Positions 7,971-14,164 of a DNA stretch of 14,164 nt are shown in pieces; the first letter of the stretch is position 1; the number at the start of each line of letters is the position of its first letter. Position numbers and translations under genes: made by a program. The notes beneath the pieces are model-generated. The model saw nothing but the letters and a program-made list of their open reading frames with translations. It was not told the DNA's origin and ran no database searches. The stretch is from Candidatus Krumholzibacteriia bacterium (GTDB lineage: Bacteria > Krumholzibacteriota > Krumholzibacteriia > LZORAL124-64-63): contig JADGEP010000031.1 in assembly GCA_016744275.1 (NCBI GenBank), forward strand, positions 2,472 through 16,635, read 5' to 3'.

Positions 7971-9215
7971 TTATCCCTCGGCTTCGAGCTGCTCGGCCGG
8001 CTTGCGCTTGAACATGCCTCGCAATTTGCCAAGCAAGCCGCCGCCGCCATCGACCGAACCACTCTCCGCACCTTCCTGGAAGTCGCCGGCCGCCCACAAA
8101 CTCAGGCCCAAAACCGTCGCCCATTGGCCTGACGGCAGCTGATCCGCCCCTTTCAGGCGTGCGGGCAAGTGGCGCCGGGTCACAGGCAAATCAAACACTT
8201 CTTCACAGAGCTGACGGGTGCCGCGGCAACGGCTGCCTCCACCGGTGAGCACCACACCCCCACCCAGATTGGCCAACTCGCGCAGGTCGCCAAAATCGTT
8301 TTTGACGTAGGTGAAAATCTCCTCGACCCGCGGCTCCAGAATCGCCGCCACCAGGCCCGGTGTTTCTTCCGGTGTTTCCTGATCGAACAAGACATCGATG
8401 GACACTTCTGGCACCAGAGCCCGCAGCACCACACCACGTTTCAGCTTCACATCCTCGGCCGATTCCAGCGAGATCCGCAAGCCGTGGGACAAATCACTGC
8501 TCAAGTGATTGCCACCCAGGGCCACCATGCCGTTGGCGACGATCGCCCCCTTGCGGTACACCGCCCAGCTCGTGGTCAGGCCGCCAATGTCCACCAGGAT
8601 GACACCCTTTTCACGATCGTCGGCATTGAGCAGCGCCTCGGCGGTGGCCAGGATGTCGACCTCTTCACCGAGCGGTTTGTATTTCGCCGTTTCGATGGCG
8701 TTTTCGATGTTGTGCAAGACACTCCGCGAACCGGTGATCAGGTGCGCCTGCATTTCCAGCTGGCTGCCCACCCGCCCCATGGGGTCGGTCACTCCGCGCA
8801 CGCGGTCCACCGAATATTCCACCGGCGTGACCGTCAGGATTTTGTGGTCGAAGGGAATGGCCATGCTGCGGGCCCGATTGCGCACTTCTTCAATGTCGCC
8901 TTCGCGAATCGGGCGCGGGCCAGGCCCGATGGGCACCTGGGCTGTGGCCCGAACGCTGCGCAAATGGGTGCCGCTGATATTGTAGGTGAATCCGGTCACA
9001 TAGATGTCCGAATCCTGTTCCAGGGCCCGGATGGTCTTGGCGATGCAACGGCTGCCCGCCGACAGGTCAACAAAATCGCCATCCTGAAAACCCTCGGCCT
9101 CCTGCACGGCGTGGCCGACGATTTCCAGATCGCCGTTGGCAAACACTTCGGTGACCAGGGCGCGGAAGGTGGTCGTGCCAAAATCACAAGCGACAATCAG
9201 TCTTCCTTGACTCAT
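7971..9215 (-). CDS. ftsA: Cell division protein FtsA
   Basis: An actin-like ATPase that anchors FtsZ filaments to the inner membrane and recruits later divisome proteins. 414 residues, the usual length. Phosphate-1 loop DFGTTTFRALV begins at D11; the family-specific 1C domain follows (about 80-160); phosphate-2 region VDIGGLTTSWAVY lies near 208-220; adenosine motif VVLTGGGSRCRG near 321-332. The C-terminal GLLGKLRGMFKRK (393-405) is the expected amphipathic membrane-targeting helix, joined by a Gly-rich stretch. The phosphate-2 motif is GGLTTS where most FtsA have GGGTTD or GGGTMD. The ATG at 9215 is supported by AGAGAGGA about eight bases upstream; 22 bases separate it from the ftsQ stop. 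A longer frame to 9455 overlaps ftsQ and is rejected. Confidence 0.97.
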   Translation of the reverse strand: MSQGRLIVACDFGTTTFRALVTEVFANGDLEIVGHAVQEAEGFQDGDFVDLSAGSRCIAKTIRALEQDSDIYVTGFTYNISGTHLRSVRATAQVPIGPGPRPIREGDIEEVRNRARSMAIPFDHKILTVTPVEYSVDRVRGVTDPMGRVGSQLEMQAHLITGSRSVLHNIENAIETAKYKPLGEEVDILATAEALLNADDREKGVILVDIGGLTTSWAVYRKGAIVANGMVALGGNHLSSDLSHGLRISLESAEDVKLKRGVVLRALVPEVSIDVLFDQETPEETPGLVAAILEPRVEEIFTYVKNDFGDLRELANLGGGVVLTGGGSRCRGTRQLCEEVFDLPVTRRHLPARLKGADQLPSGQWATVLGLSLWAAGDFQEGAESGSVDGGGGLLGKLRGMFKRKPAEQLEAEG

Positions 9216-9237
9216 GTCGGCTTCCTCTCTGAATTTT

Positions 9238-10062
9238 TCAATTTTCTGCGCTCGCGGTGATCCTGTTTTTGAAACGCAGATCGTAGTCCACACCGAGTTC
9301 CAGGTGGTCGCGGGCGTCCATATATCGCTGCAGACGCGGGCCAAATTCCTCACGTCCCAGCAGCAACGTGCCGCGACGATTTTGCAGGACGATAGCGAAT
9401 CCCTCGGGGCGGGCAACAACAAAATCCACGGGGCTGGCCACTTCAAGCCCCGCATCCTCCATGGAAGAAATCAGTTCCAGCAATTGTCCCGTCTCTTTGG
9501 GAGGCAGGCGCAGGGCCTTCTCGTGGCCCTCGCGGACGGGAGCCAATCCCACCAACATCGGCAAACCGGGCAAAATCAGAGTCTTGGGAAAGTCCAGAAG
9601 ACGTCCGTCTTCGGTCACCACCAGTCGGTCTCGTTTCTGTCCGTCAATGGCCACCGGTTCCATCATCAGCACCGGTGTCCACTCGCGAAAATCAACTTCA
9701 ATGCTATTGGGCAGGCGGCGCAATACGCGCAAGTCTCGAACCCAGGGCAACAAATTGATGCGGTCGGCCACTTCGTCGGTGCTGAGAGTCCAAATATTGC
9801 GGCCCAAAAACTCTTCGAATACGCTTTGTAATTCCGCCTCGCTGGTGAAGCGATAAGCCCCCGACTCGATGCGATCCACGGCGAACACCGGCGAGGTCAA
9901 TGTCCACCAGACACCAAACACCAGAACCACCATCGTCACCAATCCCGACCCCGCCCGCACCAATACCGCCCGACGCGACCGCTGAGGCCCACGGCGCACG
10001 GCAAATCCGCCCCCCGTTGACGACCGGCCTTTCCCTGCGATCTGATTGGCGCCGCCCAACAT
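9238..10062 (-). CDS. ftsQ: Cell division protein FtsQ (DivIB family)
   Basis: A bitopic inner-membrane divisome protein, 274 residues (E. coli 276). Layout: a basic, Gly-rich cytoplasmic tail (1-33), one transmembrane helix (about 34-56, RAGSGLVTMVVLVFGVWW), then a periplasmic POTRA domain (about 60-133) with the characteristic FAVDRIE start and WVRDLRVLRRLPNSIEVDF, and a beta domain to the end. In other bacteria FtsQ links early cytoplasmic to late periplasmic division proteins through FtsB and FtsL. The ATG at 10062 shares one base with the murC stop (TGATG) and has GGAAGGGAG just upstream, so the two are coupled. A frame starting at 10095 would overlap murC and lacks such a site. Identity rests on architecture and gene order more than on strong sequence conservation. 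Confidence 0.95.
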   Translation of the reverse strand: MLGGANQIAGKGRSSTGGGFAVRRGPQRSRRAVLVRAGSGLVTMVVLVFGVWWTLTSPVFAVDRIESGAYRFTSEAELQSVFEEFLGRNIWTLSTDEVADRINLLPWVRDLRVLRRLPNSIEVDFREWTPVLMMEPVAIDGQKRDRLVVTEDGRLLDFPKTLILPGLPMLVGLAPVREGHEKALRLPPKETGQLLELISSMEDAGLEVASPVDFVVARPEGFAIVLQNRRGTLLLGREEFGPRLQRYMDARDHLELGVDYDLRFKNRITASAEN

Positions 10063-11447
10063 CAAGCTCCCTTCCGCTGATCCAAATGGATGCAAATGTC
10101 GCTCACCTGACGGCCAATATCGCCGGCGCCGAGGGTCAGCACGAGGCTGCCTGCCGGCACCTGTTCATCCAGCCATTTTTTGATGCCGTCGTGGCCGGGC
10201 AGCAGAGTGATCCGGTCCAGGCCTTTTTCACGCAAATGGTCCGCAATCAGGCCACTGCCCACGCCCTCGGGTTGGACCTCGCTCGCAGCATAGACTGGCA
10301 ATAGGCCGACGGCATCAGCGGCCACCAGAGCGTCGGCAAATTCTGCGGCAAACTGTTGGGTACGGGAATACCGGTGCGGCTGAAACAACACCTTTACCGG
10401 GCGTTCAAATCCGCGGGCAACTTCCATGATCGCCGACACCTCAGTCGGATGATGGCCATAGTCATCGACAACCATCACGCCACCATGCTCGCCATGTTCT
10501 TCACAACGCCGCCCCACGCCCTGGGTGGCCGCCAGCCCGGCAGCAATTTTGGCAAAGGGCACGCCCAACTCCAGACCCACCGCCACAGCCGCCAACGCAT
10601 TGAGCAGGTTGTGCCGCCCCCGCAAGATCATGCGAATCGGACCCAGCTCATGGTCATTGTGCCAGACCACCGCTTCCTGCCCAAAGTCACCAGTCATGAT
10701 CGTGCCGGGATCAGCCCTCACTTCAGCCTCGGCACTCAGGCCATAGGTGATCACCTTGCGGTCCAGGTGCGGCACCAGGGCGCGCACTTCCGGGTCATCC
10801 ACGCACAGCACGCAGGCCCCATAAAAGGGCACGCGTTGTACAAATTCCGCGAACGCCGACCGCAGCGCATCCATATCCGGATAAAAATCGATGTGCTCAT
10901 AGTCGATATTCGTCACCACGGCAATCGTCGGCGTCAGGTGCAGGAAGGTGCCATCGGATTCATCAGCCTCAGCCACCAGATAGTCGCCACCCCCGAGCAC
11001 CGCATTGGTGCCCATGGCCTTGATGCGGCCCCCGACAATCACCGTCGGATCCAGTTCACCTTTTTCCAACACCGCCGCCACCAGGCTGGTGGTCGTGGTC
11101 TTGCCATGACTGCCGGCCACGGCGATGCCCTGCTTGAGGCGCATCAATTCCGCCAGCATCTCGGCCCGCCGGATCACAGGCACCCCCTGAGTGCGCGCTG
11201 CCGTCACCTCACTGTTCGCCTCTGTAACTGCCGAAGAGCGTACCACGACATCAGCGCCGTCGATATTTGCCGGCGCGTGCCCGTCGTAAAAAGTGGCGCC
11301 CAGCTTTTGCAGGCGATCTGTCACCGCCGAACTGTGCAAGTCGCTGCCACTGACTTTGAAGCCCAGGTTCAAGAGCACCTCGGCGATGCCGCTCATGCCG
11401 ATGCCACCGATGGCCACCAAATGGATATGTCGGGTGTTCCGGAACAA
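10062..11447 (-). CDS. murC: UDP-N-acetylmuramate--L-alanine ligase MurC (TTG start)
   Basis: This cytoplasmic enzyme adds L-alanine to UDP-MurNAc with ATP, the first step in building the peptidoglycan stem peptide. 461 residues. Motifs: Rossmann loop GIGGIGMSGIAEVL (about 13-25), ATP loop GSHGKTTTT (112-120), ADESDGTFL (161-169), NIDYEHIDFYPD (180-191), GRHNLLNALA (277-286), DDYGHHPTEV (328-337) and FQPHRYSRT (355-363). No ATG fits the N-terminus. The TTG at 11447 is chosen because AAAGGGA lies seven bases upstream and the product then begins FRNTRHIHLVAIGGIG right after the start, the usual MurC N-terminus. Starting at the TTG at 11513 would overlap murG and add 22 unlike residues. There are 47 bases between the murG stop and this start; the 3' end overlaps ftsQ by one base. 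Confidence 0.97.
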   Translation of the reverse strand: MFRNTRHIHLVAIGGIGMSGIAEVLLNLGFKVSGSDLHSSAVTDRLQKLGATFYDGHAPANIDGADVVVRSSAVTEANSEVTAARTQGVPVIRRAEMLAELMRLKQGIAVAGSHGKTTTTSLVAAVLEKGELDPTVIVGGRIKAMGTNAVLGGGDYLVAEADESDGTFLHLTPTIAVVTNIDYEHIDFYPDMDALRSAFAEFVQRVPFYGACVLCVDDPEVRALVPHLDRKVITYGLSAEAEVRADPGTIMTGDFGQEAVVWHNDHELGPIRMILRGRHNLLNALAAVAVGLELGVPFAKIAAGLAATQGVGRRCEEHGEHGGVMVVDDYGHHPTEVSAIMEVARGFERPVKVLFQPHRYSRTQQFAAEFADALVAADAVGLLPVYAASEVQPEGVGSGLIADHLREKGLDRITLLPGHDGIKKWLDEQVPAGSLVLTLGAGDIGRQVSDICIHLDQRKGA

Positions 11448-11494
11448 ATCGAGTTCCCTTTCAAAAATGGATGCCACCAACCCAGACCGCAGCC

Positions 11495-12628
11495 CTAACT
11501 GGAATCCGACCAACGCAATCCGGCCGGATGCCCAGCCATTTCCAACAAATCCAGGGCAATTTTCTGCGCAGCCTCGGGCCGTCCCAGGCCCCGAGCCGCA
11601 GTCGCCATGGCCTGCAGTCGGTCCGGCGCATCCAACAGCTCAAGCAGGATTTTCGCGAGAGCCGTACCATCGCAATTCTCATCACTCAAAACAAGGGCCG
11701 CCCCGGCTTTTTCCAAATCGCTGGCGTTGTGAAACTGGTGATTGTCCGTCGCGTGCGGATAAGGCACCAGCACTGCGGGCCTGCCGACAACCTGCAATTC
11801 AGCCAGGGTCATCGCACCGGCGCGGCAAACGACAAGATCGGACCACAACAGGGCAGCGGCCATGTCATCGATGTATGGCAGCACGCGCACATTGTCAGCG
11901 GCGACAGCCTGGGCAACGGCCTCGGCATCGGCCTTGCCGGTTTGGATCAAAAAGGCGGCCCCGTCCATACCCAGCAAGGAATCTGCAGCTTCGCGAACCG
12001 CGTTGTTCAGCGTGCGGGCTCCACCACTTCCGCCGAAAATCAAGACCCGCCGGCCAGATGCGCCAAAATTTTCCAAGTCTGAATCGGGCCCATTTTCGCC
12101 CACTGTAGCCTGCACAAAAGCCGCCCGCACGGGGTTGCCCGTGGTGCGGCAAATGCCGTTCTTGAAAAACTCTTTCGCCGCGCCAAAGCCCAGATAGATG
12201 CGCCGCGTCCAACGGCCGACCAGGCGATTGGTCGAGCCCGGGATGGCGTTCTGTTCCTGCAACGCACAGGGCACACCCACCATCCGTGCCGCCGACATGA
12301 CCGGAGCGCTGACAAAGCCGCCGGTGCCCAGCACCACGGCCGGGCGCCAGGAAATCATCAAGGCCAAACTGCGCAGCAAGCCGCCCATGAAATTCAGGAC
12401 AAATAGCAACCGCGCCTTATGCCCCAGCCCGCGCAAGCCCGAAGCGGGCACCATATGCAGCCGGAAACCCGCCCGCGGCACCAGCACCGATTCGATGCCG
12501 CGTTGCGTGCCGGCAAATCGCACTTCCGCCTCTGGCGCCAAATGTTGCAAAGCTTCGGCCACGGCCAGGCCTGGATAAACGTGTCCGCCAGTGCCGCCAC
12601 CGGTGATCAGAACCCGGATATTGCTCAT
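11495..12628 (-). CDS. murG: MurG, lipid II-forming N-acetylglucosaminyltransferase
   Basis: MurG transfers GlcNAc from UDP-GlcNAc to lipid I at the inner face of the cytoplasmic membrane, giving lipid II, the substrate of FtsW. 377 residues (E. coli 355), a two-domain GT-B fold. Motifs: GGGTGGHVYPGLAVAEAL at 10-27 (lipid phosphate loop), GTGGFVSAPV at 101-110, EQNAIPGSTNR at 125-135, IFGGSGGARTLN at 197-208, and the UDP-GlcNAc site RAGAMTLAEL (269-278) with PYPHATDNHQ (289-298). The ATG at 12628 overlaps the ftsW stop as ATGA and has GGGGTGG upstream, indicating translational coupling. A frame to 12661 lies inside ftsW and is rejected. Confidence 0.98.
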   Translation of the reverse strand: MSNIRVLITGGGTGGHVYPGLAVAEALQHLAPEAEVRFAGTQRGIESVLVPRAGFRLHMVPASGLRGLGHKARLLFVLNFMGGLLRSLALMISWRPAVVLGTGGFVSAPVMSAARMVGVPCALQEQNAIPGSTNRLVGRWTRRIYLGFGAAKEFFKNGICRTTGNPVRAAFVQATVGENGPDSDLENFGASGRRVLIFGGSGGARTLNNAVREAADSLLGMDGAAFLIQTGKADAEAVAQAVAADNVRVLPYIDDMAAALLWSDLVVCRAGAMTLAELQVVGRPAVLVPYPHATDNHQFHNASDLEKAGAALVLSDENCDGTALAKILLELLDAPDRLQAMATAARGLGRPEAAQKIALDLLEMAGHPAGLRWSDSS

Positions 12629-13806
12629 GCCAAGCCACCCCGGGACCAACGGCGCTTCCACTGGTGATACGAGCGGCCGCCTTGTTCGATATTCAAGAGA
12701 ATGCCCACCGACGCGAGGGCCGCCACCATGGCCGTTCCGCCATAGCTGACAAAGGGCAAAGGCACGCCCACCACGGGGAAAATCCCCGTGACCATGGCGA
12801 TGTTGGCCACGCCGTAGATGGCGATAGCGGTGGTCAATCCCGCAGCCAGGGCCCGTCCAAAAGGTTCGCTGGCCCGCGCTGCAATGCCATAGCCTCGCCA
12901 GGCAAAGAGCACCAGCATTGAAATCACCAGCAGGGTTCCCACCAAACCGAGCTCTTCACCCAGCACCGAAAAAGCAAAATCCGTATGGGATTCCGGCAGG
13001 AAACTGAATTTATTGTGGCTTTGGCCCGGTCCCAATCCCGTCAGGCCCCCTGCTCCCATGCCCGTCAGCGACTGGTCCACCTGATAGCCGAATGATCCGC
13101 CCTGCAGACCATCCCAGAGCTTGGAAACCCGCAACCGGACTTTGCCTGAAAGCAGATACCCGAAGACTCCGGCAATGGGCACGGCAATGGCGGTGCGCAA
13201 CAACCAACGGTCGCTGACGCCGGCGGCAAACAGGATGACCAGAGTCACGCCCACCGTCACCATGGCGTTGCCGTAGTTGGGCTGCAAGACCAGCAGAACG
13301 AGCAGAGGCAAGGGCCCCAGCCCCAAAGCCAACCACAACTGCCGGGGCGGCATCTGCTGCCCGCGCCGCAAGCAAGTCAGGCGCTCGGCCAAAAAGATGG
13401 TCATCGCCAGCTTGGCCATTTCCACTGGTTGAAAAGTGAACCCGGCAATTGTCACCCAACGGTTGATCGCCTTGGCGCCGTCAGCATCGGTGCGCGCCGT
13501 CAGCAGGGTCAAGGCCACCAGAGCGTAGGTTGCGATCAACGCACCGTTGCGCAACCAAGGCGTGCGGTAACGGCGGTAGTCGACGTGCATCAGACCCATC
13601 ATGGCCACCAGCCCCACGCCAATCATGAACAGATGTTTCAGGATGATATAATACTCGCCCATCGGGGAGCGGAAGGCCTGCTTGGTGTAGCTGCCGGCGC
13701 CAAAGACAACAATGCTGCCGATAAAAAGCAAAACGCCGACGGCCACCAAAAGGCCTCGATCGGCGAGTTCGAAACTGCCTGCAAATCCGCGCAATCTGCG
13801 GTTCAT
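12625..13806 (-). CDS. ftsW: Septal peptidoglycan glycosyltransferase FtsW (SEDS family)
   Basis: A polytopic membrane enzyme that polymerises lipid II into septal glycan strands together with its class B PBP partner. 393 residues with about ten hydrophobic segments. SEDS hallmarks: INRWVTIAGFTFQPVEMAKLA (ending about 134), LQPNYGNAM (174-182), LPESHTDFAFSVLGEELG (270-287) with the essential-type Asp276 in the large extracellular loop, and VGVPLPFVSYGGTAM (346-360). FtsW rather than RodA is inferred from its place in the dcw cluster between murD and murG. The QPDxG motif of most SEDS proteins reads QPNYG here (Asn177). The start ATG 13806 has AAGGAGGG about six bases upstream. The partner PBP (FtsI) is not in the window. 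Confidence 0.97.
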   Translation of the reverse strand: MNRRLRGFAGSFELADRGLLVAVGVLLFIGSIVVFGAGSYTKQAFRSPMGEYYIILKHLFMIGVGLVAMMGLMHVDYRRYRTPWLRNGALIATYALVALTLLTARTDADGAKAINRWVTIAGFTFQPVEMAKLAMTIFLAERLTCLRRGQQMPPRQLWLALGLGPLPLLVLLVLQPNYGNAMVTVGVTLVILFAAGVSDRWLLRTAIAVPIAGVFGYLLSGKVRLRVSKLWDGLQGGSFGYQVDQSLTGMGAGGLTGLGPGQSHNKFSFLPESHTDFAFSVLGEELGLVGTLLVISMLVLFAWRGYGIAARASEPFGRALAAGLTTAIAIYGVANIAMVTGIFPVVGVPLPFVSYGGTAMVAALASVGILLNIEQGGRSYHQWKRRWSRGGLA

Positions 13807-13839
13807 GAACGACCCTCCTTGGTCTATTCAAAGGCTTCT

Positions 13840-13867
13840 ATTCTCTGTGCAGAACTTCTCTGGTCAA
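13840..13867 (-). promoter_or_regulatory. Candidate promoter for ftsW and downstream genes
   Basis: In the 78-base gap between the murD stop and ftsW, minus-strand TTGACC (13867-13862, 5/6 to consensus) and GAGAAT (13845-13840, 4/6) are 16 bases apart. Transcription would begin near 13833, about 27 bases before the ftsW ATG. No terminator-like hairpin separates murD from ftsW, so this would be an internal promoter added to read-through. Confidence 0.33.
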
Positions 13868-13884
13868 TTATGCAAGCCCAAAAA

Positions 13885-14164
13885 TCAGGCCGGATCGGCT
13901 CCAACTTTCAGTGCCGCTGCGGCAAAGGCCCTGCCGCGTTCACCATAATTGGCGTACATGTCAAAGCTGGCGCAGGCCGGACTCAGCAGCACGGCGGCGT
14001 CGGGTTCGGCCCGGTCGGCAGCCAGGGCCACCGCACTCTCCAGATCCGCTGCCGCGGTCACGGGCACGGCTCCGGCCAGGGCCGCCGTCAGGGCCGGTCC
14101 CTCGGCGCCCAGCGTCACCGCGTGGCGCACCGGGCCCATGACCTGGCGCAGGGGCGTGTAGTCC
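13885..14164 (-). CDS. murD: UDP-N-acetylmuramoylalanine--D-glutamate ligase MurD (C-terminal 92 residues only)
   Basis: MurD adds D-glutamate to UDP-MurNAc-L-Ala in the cytoplasm, the step after MurC. Only the C-terminal part is inside the window; the start and the ATP-binding domains lie beyond the right edge. The diagnostic motif is VLLSPACASFDMYANYGERG, typical of the MurD C-terminal domain, followed by GRAFAAAALKV and the end of the protein. Reading frame is open to base 14163. The gene is upstream of ftsW, the standard dcw order murD-ftsW-murG-murC. The full family length is about 450 residues, so roughly four fifths is missing. Confidence 0.95.
   Translation of the reverse strand, partial: DYTPLRQVMGPVRHAVTLGAEGPALTAALAGAVPVTAAADLESAVALAADRAEPDAAVLLSPACASFDMYANYGERGRAFAAAALKVGADPA

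Noticed and set aside
8169..9260. A 363-codon plus-strand open frame opposite ftsA
   Set aside because: Antisense to a gene with clear FtsA motifs; no domain or ribosome site supports it.

Overview
This window is a conserved chromosomal region of a G+C-rich, probably Gram-negative bacterium. It carries the 3' two thirds of a division and cell-wall (dcw) cluster on the minus strand, followed by a small accessory segment and the rpmB/recG pair. I see no mobile element, CRISPR array, tRNA or rRNA. A didermic lineage is suggested by a secreted TPR protein with a parvulin domain, a long-linker FtsZ, an FtsA, and an FtsQ with an N-terminal membrane anchor. I cannot assign a phylum by reading alone. 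The FtsZ tail (AYTRKYMD) and divergent FtsA motifs suggest a lineage outside the best-studied proteobacteria.

Layout, right to left along minus-strand transcription: murD (C-terminal 92 residues only), ftsW, murG, murC, ftsQ, ftsA, ftsZ, then a 557-residue cytoplasmic TPR protein starting one base after the ftsZ stop. Junctions are tight: ftsW/murG overlap as ATGA, murC/ftsQ as TGATG, ftsZ/TPR as TGAGATG. The exception is a ~200-base gap between ftsA and ftsZ that holds a strong imperfect hairpin and possibly an ftsZ promoter. murB and ddl, often found between murC and ftsQ, are absent here.

The middle (4446 down to 2427) holds a stand-alone CheY-like receiver on the plus strand and, divergent from it, a secreted protein made of TPR repeats with a C-terminal parvulin (PpiC) domain. 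Their shared 166-base intergenic region contains five near-identical decamers spaced 10-11 bases apart, about one helical turn.

On the left, rpmB (ribosomal protein L28, zinc-binding form) is on the plus strand, divergent from recG on the minus strand, which runs off the left edge lacking only its last few residues.

Functionally, MurC and MurD add L-Ala and D-Glu to the UDP-MurNAc precursor, MurG makes lipid II, FtsW polymerises it at the septum, and FtsQ, FtsA and FtsZ build and anchor the divisome. The TPR protein coupled to ftsZ is a candidate division accessory factor. The TPR-parvulin protein and the orphan receiver are the least explained parts of the window.
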